From positions 94,796 through 158,795 of the forward strand of contig JAZJXO010000028.1 of NCBI GenBank assembly GCA_040390855.1: a DNA stretch of 64,000 bases, read 5' to 3'. Positions 50,131-60,674 of the stretch are shown here, in pieces (position 1 is the stretch's first letter; every line of letters starts with the position of its first letter). The position numbers and the translations under genes were made by a program. A model generated the notes under the pieces. The model saw only the letters and a list, made by a program, of their open reading frames with translations, made no database searches and had not been told where the DNA came from. Source of the stretch: Parvibaculum sp040390855. GTDB lineage: Bacteria > Pseudomonadota > Alphaproteobacteria > Parvibaculales > Parvibaculaceae.

Positions 50131-50802
50131 ATGAGCGCACAACCATCTGTCAAAATCGCACCCTCCATTCTCGCCTCAGATTTTTCGCGGCTGGGTGAGG
50201 AAGTGCGCGCCATCGACAAGGCAGGCGCTGACTATATCCATATCGACGTGATGGACGGCCATTTCGTGCCCAATATCACTATCGGTCCCGATGTCGTGAA
50301 GTCACTACGCCCGCATACGAAAAAAACCTTCGACGTTCACCTGATGATCTCGCCGGTTGATCTCTATATCGACGCTTTCGCCAAGGCCGGTGCCGACATC
50401 ATTTCGTTTCATCCCGAAGCAGGGCCCCATCCGCACCGCACTGTGCAGGCGATCCGCGCCGCCGGCGTCAAACCCGGACTCGTACTCAATCCGGCGACAC
50501 CGCTCGAAGTACTCTGGCCGCTCCTCAATGACATCGACCTCGTGCTCGTAATGAGTGTAAACCCTGGCTTCGGCGGACAGAGCTTCATCGAGAGCCAGCT
50601 CGCCCGCATAACGACAATCCGAAAGGCGATTGTGAATTCGGGCCGCGCTATTGAGCTTGAAGTCGATGGTGGCATCAATTTCGAAACAGCACCGCGCGCG
50701 ATTGCGGCAGGCGCTGATCTTCTCGTTGCAGGCACAGCAACCTTCAAAGGCGGTGAAGCGCAATATGCCGCCAACATCGCCCGCCTGCGAAGCGGCACGT
50801 GA
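50131..50802 (+). CDS. rpe: Ribulose-phosphate 3-epimerase
   Basis: 223 residues of the TIM-barrel epimerase. IAPSILASDFSRLGEEV opens it, HIDVMDGHFVPNITIGP carries the metal His/Asp, DVHLMI and FHPEA follow, and LVMSVNPGFGGQSFIE and LEVDGGINFET complete the set. It interconverts ribulose-5-P and xylulose-5-P. The heparinase-like gene follows 49 bases later. Confidence 0.97.
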   Translation: MSAQPSVKIAPSILASDFSRLGEEVRAIDKAGADYIHIDVMDGHFVPNITIGPDVVKSLRPHTKKTFDVHLMISPVDLYIDAFAKAGADIISFHPEAGPHPHRTVQAIRAAGVKPGLVLNPATPLEVLWPLLNDIDLVLVMSVNPGFGGQSFIESQLARITTIRKAIVNSGRAIELEVDGGINFETAPRAIAAGADLLVAGTATFKGGEAQYAANIARLRSGT

Positions 50803-50851
50803 ATTTTCCTGTCGCCTCAAAAGCGACATCATCAGTTATGAGCATTGCCCG

Positions 50852-52738
50852 ATGCGACATGCCGAAACTGAACCTCAGACAAAAACCGACGACGTGACGG
50901 TACGCGGCGCGGGCGACGCCCATGCAGAGCCCGCCCATTTTTCCATGCCGCCCGGCAACCGCGCGATTGATCTCGCAGGCGCAGCGCTCGCCCGTGTCCG
51001 TGACCGCCTGCTTGCCCGCGCCTATGCAAGCTGGGCTTACGGCAAAACGCTTCGCGGGCCGATGCCCGATCACATGATCCACTATCCGCGCGATCTGCGA
51101 CCGGGCCGCGCCGAAACGGCAGACGCACTGTTCCATGGTCGCTGGTCATTGACCGGCGGTCAGGTCAAAACGGACGGCTCTTCGCCCTTTCTCGCCATGC
51201 CGCCGTCGGAAGCCTGGAGCGAAGAGCTGCACGGCTTTTCATGGCTCCGTCATTTCACCGCCGCAGGCGGCGACGCCGCCCGCACCTATGCGCAAACCCT
51301 TGTTGCCGGATGGATCATCGAGGCCGGCACATGGAACGACATTGCCTGGCGTCCCCATGTCATCGGACGGCGGCTCACCTCATGGGTCGCAAACGGCGCC
51401 CTCATCATCGACGGTTCCGATCTCATCTACCGCTCGACGCTGTTGCGCAATATGGCGCGGCAAGCGCGACACCTCGCGCGCACCGCCTCGCTCGCGCCAG
51501 CGGGCGAGCCGCGCTTCACCGCTGCGGTCGGTCTTGCCTTTTCCGGTCTTTGTCTTTCCGAAGGCCAGAAGCGCCTCGACAAAGGCCTGCATCTCGTCTG
51601 CCGCGAACTCAAACGCCAGATCCTTGCCGATGGCGGTCACGTCAGCCGAAATCCCGCCGCCATGCATTCCATCCTGCTTGATCTTATCTCGTTGCGCGAG
51701 GCGCTGACGCAGCGCCAGATCGAAGCGCCCAAACCCATCCGCGATGCCATTGACCGCATGATGCCGATGCTGCGCTTCTTCCGCCATGGCGACGGACGTA
51801 TGGCGCTTTTCAACGGCGCGAATGAAGGCATAGACGGCACGATTGATGCGGCACTCGCCCATGATGACACGAAGGGTCGTCCTTTCGGCTTTGCCCCTCA
51901 TTCGGGCTATCAGCGTCTTGCGGCAGGTCCGACACTTGTGATCGCCGATACAGGCCCACCTCCCCCCGGTCGCTACAGCCATGCAGCGCATGCCGGTTGC
52001 CTCTCGTTCGAACTGAGCGTCAAGGCGGCCCGCCTTGTCGTGAATTGTGGCTCGACGCGCGTGATGGGCCCCGACTGGGAGGCCGCAAGCCGCGCCACCG
52101 CCGCGCAATCAACACTGACACTGGCCGACACATCATCGGCCCGCATTTTGCGCGCGCCTGTGGGCCTCGCCCTTCTGGGTGCGCGCCTCATGGAAGGTCC
52201 GGGACGCGTCGAAAGCCGCCGCAATGAAAACGAAACCGGTATCTGGGCAGAAGCAGCCCATAACGGCTACGAAAAAAACTTCGGCCTCACCCATCGCCGC
52301 CGCCTCTACCTCAATAGCACCGGCGATGAATTACGCGGCGAAGACAACCTCACCGCCAGCACCGCACCAGAACGGTTTTTGAATATCATCCGCCAACGGA
52401 TTGTTACAGAGGAACGGAGTTTTTCCATCCGCTTCCACCTTCATCCCGATGCAAAAGCCTCGCTGGCCCATGACGGTTCCAATGTGCTCGTCATGCTCGC
52501 CAATGGCGAGGGCTGGCAATTCCGTGTGGCAAGTGCGGGCGCGCTGACGCTCACACTGGAAGAAAGCATTTATCTCGGCGCAGGCGAACCGACGCGGCGC
52601 TCCGAGCAGATCGTCGTCAACGGCAAGGTCTTCCGCGATGAAGCGAAAGTGAACTGGGCATGGAAACGTCTTTCCAGCCGCAATTCGGGCCATACAAAAC
52701 ACGACGCCGAGCCGGGGCCCGAACTTCCCGATCTATAA
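50852..52738 (+). CDS. Heparinase II/III family protein
   Basis: 628 residues from the ATG at 50852. The N-terminal alpha/alpha toroid has HGFSWLRHFTAAGGDAARTYAQTLVAGWI, AWRPHVIGRRLTSWV and ILADGGHVSRNPAAMHSILLDL. The C-terminal beta-sheet domain is the heparinase II/III-like fold with CLSFELSVKAARLVVNCGS and NGYEKNFGLTHRRRLYL. No signal peptide is seen, so it is cytosolic or unusually exported. This gene sits upstream of purH in many alphaproteobacteria; its substrate is not known. Confidence 0.9.
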   Translation: MRHAETEPQTKTDDVTVRGAGDAHAEPAHFSMPPGNRAIDLAGAALARVRDRLLARAYASWAYGKTLRGPMPDHMIHYPRDLRPGRAETADALFHGRWSLTGGQVKTDGSSPFLAMPPSEAWSEELHGFSWLRHFTAAGGDAARTYAQTLVAGWIIEAGTWNDIAWRPHVIGRRLTSWVANGALIIDGSDLIYRSTLLRNMARQARHLARTASLAPAGEPRFTAAVGLAFSGLCLSEGQKRLDKGLHLVCRELKRQILADGGHVSRNPAAMHSILLDLISLREALTQRQIEAPKPIRDAIDRMMPMLRFFRHGDGRMALFNGANEGIDGTIDAALAHDDTKGRPFGFAPHSGYQRLAAGPTLVIADTGPPPPGRYSHAAHAGCLSFELSVKAARLVVNCGSTRVMGPDWEAASRATAAQSTLTLADTSSARILRAPVGLALLGARLMEGPGRVESRRNENETGIWAEAAHNGYEKNFGLTHRRRLYLNSTGDELRGEDNLTASTAPERFLNIIRQRIVTEERSFSIRFHLHPDAKASLAHDGSNVLVMLANGEGWQFRVASAGALTLTLEESIYLGAGEPTRRSEQIVVNGKVFRDEAKVNWAWKRLSSRNSGHTKHDAEPGPELPDL

Positions 52739-53016
52739 GCTTTCTCCGGTCGCATCACGAACGGGCAAAAAGCAAAGGCGTGGATTTGAGCAAGACTGCC
52801 GGTCTTGGGACATTTGCACCTCTTCTCTATGGTTTTGCATCCAATGCAACCTTGCTTGTGCCCCTTCCGCTAGGGCCAGCACGGTCAGATCGACAGGAAC
52901 CATATGCCGCAGCAGAGGTTCTGGGCCCTCCACGCGGATCACCTTGGCCCTGCCCCTCAAATTATGCTATCGCCCTCCGCATCAGAGCCCATCCCAGCAT
53001 CAAGAGAGCGCGCGCC
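52739..53016. other. Leader region of purH
   Basis: 278 bases between the heparinase-like gene and purH. It presumably holds the purH promoter. No ZTP or other riboswitch pattern was recognised on reading. An open frame continuous with purH through this region lacks a start with a ribosome site and has no homologous look. Confidence 0.5.
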
Positions 53017-54630
53017 ATGTCCGTCTCAACCAAACACCTCCCCGAAGCCGCCGACCTCCAGCCCGTGCGCCGCGCCCTTCTCTCGGTCTCCGACAAAACG
53101 GGGCTCATCGACTTTGCCCGAGCGCTCCACGAGGCAGGTGTCGAACTCGTCTCCACAGGCGGCACATCCAAAGCGATTGCGGATGCGGGCCTGCCGGTCA
53201 AAGACGTCTCCGACCTTACCGGCTTTCCTGAAATGATGGACGGACGCGTGAAGACCCTGCATCCCAAAGTCCATGGCGGACTTCTCGCAGTGCGGGACGA
53301 TGCGGACCACAAGGCCGCAATGGAGACGCACGGCATCGGGGCCATCGACCTTCTCTGCGTCAATCTCTATCCCTTCGAGGCAACCGTCGCCAAGGGAGCC
53401 GCCTATGATGAATGCGTCGAAAATATCGACATCGGAGGCCCTGCCATGATCCGCGCGGCGGCCAAAAACCATGCCTATGTCGCCGTCATTGTCGAAGGCA
53501 GCGACTACGCTTCCGTCATCGAAGAAATCAAAGCCAAAGGCGGCACGACCTTGGGCTTGCGCAAACATCTCGCGCACAAAGCCTATGCCCGCACCGCCGC
53601 CTATGATGCCGCAATCTCGAACTGGTTTGCCGACACGCTCCATGACACCGCACCAGACTTCCGCGCTTTCGGCGGTCACCTCAAGCAGACATTGCGCTAC
53701 GGCGAAAATCCGCATCAGATCGCGAGCTTCTATGTAAACGGCAATAACCGTCCAGGTGTCGCCACCGCCGTGCAGTTGCAGGGCAAGGAACTCTCCTACA
53801 ACAATATCAATGACACCGACGCCGCCTTTGAACTCGCCGCCGAGTTCGATCCCAAAACACCCGCCATCGCCATCATCAAGCACGCCAACCCTTGCGGCGT
53901 AGCAACGGGGACCACGCTCGCCGATGCCTATCGCGCTGCCTTCGCCTGCGACCCAGTTTCAGCTTTCGGCGGCATCATTGCGTCCAACGTCAAACTCGAC
54001 GGCGCGACGGCAGAAGAGATTTCAAAGATCTTCACCGAAGTGATCATCGCGCCTGACGCTGACGAGGACGCCCGCCGCATCATCGGTGCCAAGAAAAACC
54101 TCCGCCTCCTCATCACCGGCGGCCTGCCCGACGCGCTGTCACCCGGCCTCACAATAAAGTCGGTTGCAGGCGGGATGCTCGTCCAGTCGCGCGATAATGG
54201 TCATGTGACGCTCAATGATCTCAAAGTCGTGACAAAGCGCCAGCCGACCGAACAGGAATTGAAAGATCTTCTGTTTGCCTTCCGCGTCTGCAAGCACGTC
54301 AAATCCAACGCCATCATCTATGTGAAGAACGGCGCGACCGTCGGCATCGGTGCAGGCCAGATGAGCCGCGTGGACTCAGCCCGCATTGCCGCCCGCAAAG
54401 CACAGGACGCCGCAGATGCGGCAGGGCTCAAAGTACCTGCGACTGTGGGTTCGGTTGTAGCGTCCGACGCCTTCTTCCCCTTTGCCGACGGATTGCTCTC
54501 CGCCGCCGAAGCCGGTGCCACCGCCGTCATTCAGCCCGGCGGTTCGATGCGGGACGATGAAGTGATCGCGGCAGCCGATGAAAAGGGTCTCGCCATGGTG
54601 ATGACCGGAATGCGTCACTTCCGCCACTGA
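53017..54630 (+). CDS. purH: Bifunctional AICAR transformylase / IMP cyclohydrolase
   Basis: 537 residues, typical length. The N-terminal IMP cyclohydrolase domain has RRALLSVSDKTGLIDFARAL, STGGTSKAI and GRVKTLHPKVHGGLLA. The AICAR transformylase domain has LRYGENPHQIASFY, KHANPCGVA with the catalytic Lys-His, and AFRVCKHVKSNAI. It performs the last two steps of IMP synthesis. The order rpe-heparinase-purH is conserved in alphaproteobacteria. It ends before the convergent UMF1 transporter gene. Confidence 0.98.
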   Translation: MSVSTKHLPEAADLQPVRRALLSVSDKTGLIDFARALHEAGVELVSTGGTSKAIADAGLPVKDVSDLTGFPEMMDGRVKTLHPKVHGGLLAVRDDADHKAAMETHGIGAIDLLCVNLYPFEATVAKGAAYDECVENIDIGGPAMIRAAAKNHAYVAVIVEGSDYASVIEEIKAKGGTTLGLRKHLAHKAYARTAAYDAAISNWFADTLHDTAPDFRAFGGHLKQTLRYGENPHQIASFYVNGNNRPGVATAVQLQGKELSYNNINDTDAAFELAAEFDPKTPAIAIIKHANPCGVATGTTLADAYRAAFACDPVSAFGGIIASNVKLDGATAEEISKIFTEVIIAPDADEDARRIIGAKKNLRLLITGGLPDALSPGLTIKSVAGGMLVQSRDNGHVTLNDLKVVTKRQPTEQELKDLLFAFRVCKHVKSNAIIYVKNGATVGIGAGQMSRVDSARIAARKAQDAADAAGLKVPATVGSVVASDAFFPFADGLLSAAEAGATAVIQPGGSMRDDEVIAAADEKGLAMVMTGMRHFRH

Positions 54631-54662
54631 TCATTGCGGCGAATACGTTTCAGAACGCGCGA

Positions 54663-56045
54663 TTACGCAATAGTGGTCGCGCGTTCTTCTTTGACATAAG
54701 CAAGCATCACAATGCCGATTATGATCATTGGCACAACAACGGTGAGACCGATGCGCTGGCTGCCGGTTTCAAACGTGACAATGCCGATAAGCAAGGGTGC
54801 TACAAATGTTGTCGCTTTGCCCGCAAGCGAATAAAGCCCGAAAAATTCCGTCATCATTTCGACAGGTGCGATCCGTGCGAGCATCGTGCGGCTTGAAGCA
54901 ATGGCCGGACCGGCGGCAAGCGCGAAGAAAGCAATCGTGGCAAAGAACATCCATTGCGGGATTGTTGTAAACGCGGCCGCATCAGCCGCCACATCGACAT
55001 GCACGACAAAAAGGATCCGATCGCGGTCGATGGAGACAAGCAGCACAAACGAGACGAGAGCGAGCACGAGTGTCGCCAGCAGCGTGGCCTTGGAGCCAAA
55101 CCTCTGATCCGCCCAGCCGCCGATGAAAGAGCCGATGGCCGCAAAGAACGTCGCCCACAATCCGTAAGCCGCCATTTCCTTAGCGCCCCAATGAAATGTC
55201 GACGCAGCGAGAATCCCGCCAAAGACGAAAATCGCATTGAGCCCGTCATAAAAAGCCATACGCGAAAAAAGATAGAGCATGACATTGCGGAAGTGCCAGG
55301 CCTCGCTGATCGTCTGGCCGAGACGCACGACGCCCTCTTTGGCGGCGGCCACACGCGACAGCCCGCGATGAAGCTGATCGGGCACGAAGAACAGAAGCGG
55401 CAGCATGAAAATCAGAAACCAGAGACCGGAGACAGGTCCGACAATGCGGTCGGTCTCGTGCAACTCACGCGACAGACCAAAGAGCGGTTCTTTCGGAATA
55501 AAGGGTGCATCGACCACACCCGGCAACTGCCAGATGATCACAACGATGACGATGGCGACAATCGCGGCAAGCTGTCCGACACCGATGCCGATGCCGGAGA
55601 GAAGCCCGATACGTTTTTCAGAGGCGATAGTCGGCAGCATGGCATTGGCAAAAATGATTGCAAATTCCATCGCCGACGCCGCCACGATGATCGAGGCAAG
55701 AACCGGTAACAAGGGCGAACCCGGAACCGCAAACCAAAGTCCGAAACAGGCAAGGGTACAAAGGATCGTAAAAAAAAGAATCCACGGTTTACGTGGCCCC
55801 GCCGCGTCAGCCATTGCACCGAGAAGCGGACTCGACACGGCAATGATGATGCCCGCAATCGCCTGCGTATAGCCCCAGAGCGCTTGGCCCCTCACCGGAT
55901 CGCCGATCACGACCGAGGTCAGATAAGGCGCGAAGAGAAACATATTCACGAGCGAAAAATAAGGCTGGTTGGCCCATTCGTAACAAACCCATGAGGCCTG
56001 CGCCAAATTGCCTGCGGGTTCGCCATTCGCTTTCTTGTCGTTCAC
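54663..56045 (-). CDS. UMF1/Atg22-type MFS transporter
   Basis: 460 residues with about 12 membrane helices and family landmarks SWVCYEWANQPYFSLV near the N-terminus, SPLLGAMADAAGPRKPW, a central extramembrane loop (about 180-260), and GSFIGGWADQRFGSKATLL. The UMF1 family resembles the yeast vacuolar effluxer Atg22; substrates in bacteria are unknown. The start is GTG, preceded by GGAGG at seven bases. It follows the DUF2029 gene by 140 bases on the same strand. Confidence 0.9.
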   Translation of the reverse strand: MNDKKANGEPAGNLAQASWVCYEWANQPYFSLVNMFLFAPYLTSVVIGDPVRGQALWGYTQAIAGIIIAVSSPLLGAMADAAGPRKPWILFFTILCTLACFGLWFAVPGSPLLPVLASIIVAASAMEFAIIFANAMLPTIASEKRIGLLSGIGIGVGQLAAIVAIVIVVIIWQLPGVVDAPFIPKEPLFGLSRELHETDRIVGPVSGLWFLIFMLPLLFFVPDQLHRGLSRVAAAKEGVVRLGQTISEAWHFRNVMLYLFSRMAFYDGLNAIFVFGGILAASTFHWGAKEMAAYGLWATFFAAIGSFIGGWADQRFGSKATLLATLVLALVSFVLLVSIDRDRILFVVHVDVAADAAAFTTIPQWMFFATIAFFALAAGPAIASSRTMLARIAPVEMMTEFFGLYSLAGKATTFVAPLLIGIVTFETGSQRIGLTVVVPMIIIGIVMLAYVKEERATTIA

Positions 56046-56184
56046 TCAGCCGCCTCCGCGCCAGCATCGTCCGGCTGTTTGCATAAGCCGCCGTGATGCA
56101 GATTGCAACAAGGGGCAAGACGATGAGATGGAGACGCTCCGGTTAGGTGCAGAAGACGGGCAGATTCCGGTTGGCGGAAGTCGA

Positions 56185-57432
56185 TTATATTGCGGCTGGA
56201 GTGTGAAGGCTTGAGCGGACCTCATTCGTCTGAAGCGCTCGACAAACAGCAAAACAGAGCGCTAGTACCAGAAGCGGAAAACCGAGCTGGATATGGGTAA
56301 CTGTTGCGAGGGGTGCCGCCGCAACCGGCATGACATACATCGCCACGAGAGCAGCCTTTTCACGTAACGATGCACCGCGCTGCACCATATCGCTGCCGAG
56401 AATGATCAGCACCGGCGCCAGAATGGCAAATTCATAATCGAATATGTAAGGCGGAATGAGAAGCGTTGCAGCAATCAGCACAGCCCAGCTCATCCGTGAT
56501 GCGCCCGCACGCCACCAGACATAGGCGGTCACGAGAGCCACCGAGACAGCCGTGAGGCTCTGCGCCACATAGGCGATGCTCTGCGGCACACCGAGATCGC
56601 GGAAAAAAATGAAAGCACTCGGCATTTTCGACCAGGGCAAAAAGCCGTTTTCCATGATGCCGCGTACAAGCTCTGTATTGCGGAAAAAAGCGGCCCAGAG
56701 ATCGAAACCGAAAACCGCTGTTGCAACGGCAACAATCGCGGCGGCGGTAAGCCCTGTCGAAAACAAGAGCCGCCATTGCCGCGTTATCAAAAAAGCAACC
56801 GGCAAAAGCACACCGAGCTGCGGTTTATAGATCAGAAAGCCCAGAACAAATCCGGCCGCCCAAGGCCGCCCGCGCTCGGCCAGCAACATGCCGCCGACAA
56901 AAAGCGCCGCGGAATAAAACGAATTCTGGCCATGAAAGGCGCAAATAAACGCACCGGGAAAAGCGAGAATAAGAAAGATCGCATCACGCCCTGCGGCCAG
57001 CCTGTCATCGAACAGCGGGCGCAGTACCGCCACATAAAGCGCGAGCCCGATGCCGACAAAAGCAAAATAGGAGAGCACATAGGGCAACAGAGACAGCGGC
57101 GCGACAAAGAGCTGATAGACCGGCGGATAATGCCAGAGAAACACCATCTCGTTGGCAGGCACGGCCATCTGTTCGGCGACGAGAATACGCTGATAGTTGA
57201 AAGCATCAACCGCATGGCCTGCGAGCGTGAGTTTTGAGGCCCCCCAGAAGGTGATGAAATCATAGCCGAGCGGCTTGCCGAAAGCGTCGATCATAGTCGT
57301 CGATGAAACGACAAGCGCAAGCGCACCAAGCACATAAACAACAAGCGCGATGCGCGGATAAACGCGCAACCTTTCCTGATCGAAGAAAGGGCTTTCTGGT
57401 TCAATAAACGGAAGGTCCGGACGCGATGTCAT
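56185..57432 (-). CDS. DUF2029 / GT87 family polyprenyl-phosphate-dependent glycosyltransferase
   Basis: 415 residues with about 9-10 membrane helices. Landmarks are PLGYDFITFWGASKLTLAGHAVDAFNYQ with the conserved acidic residue in YDF, FLWHYPPVYQLFVAPLSLLPY, FLIYKPQLGVLLPVAFL and WAVLIAATLLIPPYIFDYE. This is the GT-C fold seen in GT87 mannosyltransferases acting on lipid-linked sugars. The acceptor is unknown. It runs with the UMF1 gene downstream and the YchJ gene 60 bases upstream. Confidence 0.9.
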   Translation of the reverse strand: MTSRPDLPFIEPESPFFDQERLRVYPRIALVVYVLGALALVVSSTTMIDAFGKPLGYDFITFWGASKLTLAGHAVDAFNYQRILVAEQMAVPANEMVFLWHYPPVYQLFVAPLSLLPYVLSYFAFVGIGLALYVAVLRPLFDDRLAAGRDAIFLILAFPGAFICAFHGQNSFYSAALFVGGMLLAERGRPWAAGFVLGFLIYKPQLGVLLPVAFLITRQWRLLFSTGLTAAAIVAVATAVFGFDLWAAFFRNTELVRGIMENGFLPWSKMPSAFIFFRDLGVPQSIAYVAQSLTAVSVALVTAYVWWRAGASRMSWAVLIAATLLIPPYIFDYEFAILAPVLIILGSDMVQRGASLREKAALVAMYVMPVAAAPLATVTHIQLGFPLLVLALCFAVCRALQTNEVRSSLHTPAAI

Positions 57433-57491
57433 GGCGGCTCGTCTGAAAGGGGATAATCACACCACCCTAGGAGACACCGCTTACAAATGGC

Positions 57492-57992
57492 TTAAGCAGC
57501 CGCCCCGCAGCATTTTTTGTATTTCTTGCCCGAACCGCAGGTGCAGGGATCGTTGCGCCCCACTTTGACGACAACACGCGGACGCGAGCCCATGGAGCCG
57601 TCGAGATAATACCAGCGCCCCTCATGGCGACCGAAATGACCCGTCTCATGGTGCACGCGGTCCGTATCCGCCTGCCGGAACTGTGCCACAAATTCAACAT
57701 AACCTTCGGCATCGGCGGCCCCGCCGCCCTCGGTCTGGCGAACGATCAGGCCGGTCCAGACACTGGATGTGGCCCATTCGGTGGCCCCCTTGCGGTCAAA
57801 ATCACCGCGCGTACCGGGCATCAGCGTCTCTTCGAGATAGTCGATATTGCCCGTCGCAAAGGCCGAATAGCGCGAGCGCATCAGCGCTTCAGCCGTCGGC
57901 GGCAGCGCCGCACCCGACAAAAAAGGTCCGCAGCACTCGGCAAAAGCCTTGCCGGAGGTACATGGACAGGTATCGGGCCGACTTTCGGTCAT
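57492..57992 (-). CDS. YchJ family metal-binding (SEC-C) protein
   Basis: 166 residues. SEC-C zinc motifs occur at both ends: CPCTSGKAFAECCGPFLSG near the N-terminus and CTCGSGKKYKKCCG at the C-terminus. The middle is a YchJ NTF2-like domain with ALMRSRYSAFATGNIDYLEET and FVAQFRQADTDRVHHETGHF. Function is unknown. It is monocistronic, or heads the run with DUF2029, and the tRNA-Gly terminator lies just upstream. Confidence 0.93.
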   Translation of the reverse strand: MTESRPDTCPCTSGKAFAECCGPFLSGAALPPTAEALMRSRYSAFATGNIDYLEETLMPGTRGDFDRKGATEWATSSVWTGLIVRQTEGGGAADAEGYVEFVAQFRQADTDRVHHETGHFGRHEGRWYYLDGSMGSRPRVVVKVGRNDPCTCGSGKKYKKCCGAAA

Positions 57993-58044
57993 GTTCGCCT
58001 CTTATGGGGCATTTTCCCGTTGTGCGGGATCTGGTCCGGACAAA

Positions 58045-58066
58045 GAAAAACCGCCCTTTGAGGCGG
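58045..58066 (-). terminator. Terminator of the tRNA-Gly transcript
   Basis: Stem CCGCC (58051-58055) / GGCGG (58062-58066). On the minus strand it is followed by TTTTTCTTTG. It lies beyond the 17-bp tandem repeat on the 3' side of tRNA-Gly. Confidence 0.75.
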
Positions 58067-58114
58067 CCCATTCTCAGCCGGTTTCCGGTCGGGTAAACCG
58101 GACAAACCGGCAAA

Positions 58115-58165
58115 ACCCCGATAAACCGAAGACCCCGATAAACCGAAGACCCCGATAAACCGAAG
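58115..58165. repeat. Tandem repeat, 3 x 17 bp, at the 3' side of tRNA-Gly
   Basis: Three identical units ACCCCGATAAACCGAAG at 58115-58131, 58132-58148 and 58149-58165. The array ends four bases from the tRNA-Gly CCA end, so it lies in the transcribed trailer before the terminator. It is not CRISPR, as no spacers exist. The preceding sequence (58080-58114) also carries degenerate AAACCGG elements. Confidence 0.92.
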
Positions 58166-58169
58166 ACTT

Positions 58170-58244
58170 TGGAGCGGGCGAAGGGATTCGAACCCTCGAC
58201 CCCAACCTTGGCAAGGTTGTGCTCTACCCCTGAGCTACACCCGC
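58170..58244 (-). tRNA. tRNA-Gly (anticodon GCC)
   Basis: A 75-base cloverleaf on the minus strand: acceptor GCGGGTG/CGCCCGC, D arm GCTC/GAGC, anticodon stem CAACC/GGTTG around loop TTGCCAA, and T loop TTCGAAT. Anticodon GCC. CCA is encoded. A possible promoter TTGCAA with a 17-base spacer to CATAAA lies about 15-45 bases upstream. Confidence 0.96.
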
Positions 58245-58397
58245 ATCCGAAGGCGCGTTTTATGGCCTATCGCTCCGCCCATTGCAAGAGGGCAGAGACA
58301 AAGAAACTGCGGCAGAACGAGCAAATTGCGAAAACACCCAAAACGCCCCTCTATGCCAAACACCCCTGTTTGGGGGACTTGATCGCCCACCCGCGCC

Positions 58398-58946
58398 ATG
58401 CGACGAAATCCCATGCAATCCGACCTGATCACGAGCAAAGAAGACTGTCTGAACTGGCTTGACCGGCACGGTATCGCGCACGAAACACGCGAGCACGAAG
58501 CACTCCACACAGTCGAGGAAGCGCAGGCCGCCCGCGCTCTTTGGGGTGGCCCATGGATCACAGGCGGTCACTGCAAAAATCTCTTCCTGAAGGACAAAAA
58601 GGACGCGCTCTTCCTCGTCGTCACGCTTGAGACCCGCGCCCTGAAACTCAATCAGCTCGGCGGCCCCATCGGGGCTGCGCGGCTTTCTTTCGGCAATGCC
58701 GACCTGCTTTACGAGGTTCTGGGTGTCCGTCCGGGCTCGGTGACGCCCTTCGCCCTGATGAACGACCGGTCCCACCGCGTCACCCCTGTCCTTGACGCGC
58801 CGATGCTCGCCCATGACCGCCTTCATTTTCACCCGCTCGACAACCGCGCGACGACAGCCATTTCCAAAGACGGGCTCATGGCTTTTGTGACGGCGACCGG
58901 CCATAGGCCTATAATCCTTGATCTCGAAGCCGCCGTCAGCGCCTGA
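58398..58946 (+). CDS. Prolyl-tRNA editing protein, ProXp-ala/PrdX type (YbaK fold)
   Basis: 182 residues from the first ATG; a second ATG at 58413 is equally plausible. YbaK/ProX features are HTVEEAQAARALWG, GGHCKNLFLKDKKDALFLVV with the conserved Lys, LSFGNADLLYEVLGVRPGSVTPFALMND and HFHPLDNRATTAIS. These trans-editing enzymes hydrolyse Ala-tRNA-Pro. Divergent to tRNA-Gly. A cysteine in GGHCKN replaces the more usual Thr. Confidence 0.92.
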   Translation: MRRNPMQSDLITSKEDCLNWLDRHGIAHETREHEALHTVEEAQAARALWGGPWITGGHCKNLFLKDKKDALFLVVTLETRALKLNQLGGPIGAARLSFGNADLLYEVLGVRPGSVTPFALMNDRSHRVTPVLDAPMLAHDRLHFHPLDNRATTAISKDGLMAFVTATGHRPIILDLEAAVSA

Positions 58947-59052
58947 CAGGCTTGCGGGTGCCATAAGCCGCCGCTAAACATTGCCTGGCGCCAGACCCGT
59001 TCCCATTTAGAAAGGGTCACAACGCGAAAGACCAAACGCCGAAAGCGAAACC

Positions 59053-59970
<918 letters not shown>

Positions 59971-59990
59971 ACCGAAGAAAGCGGGCCAAC

Positions 59991-60665
59991 ATGGCATCGA
60001 CGGATCGCTATCACAACGTCGCGGACCTACCCGCCACCATTCCGGTCTTCCCGCTGTCCGGTGTGCTGTTGCTGCCACGCTGCCAGTTGCCGCTCAACAT
60101 CTTCGAGCCGCGCTATCTGCAGATGGTGGATGATGCGCTGCGAGGCGCACGCATCATCGGTCTCATTCAGCACGACGAGGAAAAGACACCCGGCGGGCGT
60201 GCGGACCGCCCCGAGCTGATGCAGGTGGGTTGCGCCGGACGTCTGACCTCCTATACCGAAACGCCAGACGGTCGCATCCTTATCACGCTCACAGGCATTG
60301 CCCGCTTCCGCGTGAGGAGCGAGCTTGAAGCCATGACGCCCTATCGCCAATGCGCCGTCGACTTCGACGAATTTGCCGACGATCTCACGCCCGAACTCGG
60401 CACCGAGAAAGTAAGCCGCGAACGCCTGCTCGAGGTGCTGAAAGAATATCTCGACACCAACGGTCTTCAGGCCGACTGGCGCGCGATCAAAGTTTCGACC
60501 AATGAAATGCTGGTAAACTCCCTTTCGCTCATCAGCCCCTATGGCCCCCGCGAGAAACAAGCGCTCCTCGAAGCCAGGACACTTGAGGACCGCAACCAGA
60601 TGCTCATTGCCCTGACCGAAGTGGCGCTGCAACAAAGCGCCTCCAGCGAAACAACCGTTCAATAA
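59991..60665 (+). CDS. LON substrate-binding-domain protein (LonN)
   Basis: 224 residues from the ATG at 59991; a GTG at 59967 overlapping the cnoX stop would give 232. The domain shows PVFPLSGVLLLPRCQLPLNIFEPRYLQMVDDALRG, then GCAGRLTSYTETPDGRILI and NEMLVNSLSLI. Only the Lon N-terminal domain is present, without ATPase or protease parts, as in other stand-alone members. A substrate-recognition or adaptor role is inferred. Between cnoX and the Trm112-type gene. Confidence 0.93.
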   Translation: MASTDRYHNVADLPATIPVFPLSGVLLLPRCQLPLNIFEPRYLQMVDDALRGARIIGLIQHDEEKTPGGRADRPELMQVGCAGRLTSYTETPDGRILITLTGIARFRVRSELEAMTPYRQCAVDFDEFADDLTPELGTEKVSRERLLEVLKEYLDTNGLQADWRAIKVSTNEMLVNSLSLISPYGPREKQALLEARTLEDRNQMLIALTEVALQQSASSETTVQ

Positions 60666-60674
60666 GGATTACCC

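Noticed and set aside
52739..53016. ZTP or other riboswitch before purH
   Set aside because: No conserved pfl-type core could be matched on reading; a covariance-model scan would be needed to claim it.
58115..58165. CRISPR array
   Set aside because: The units are 17 bases, adjacent and without spacers, and no cas genes are present.
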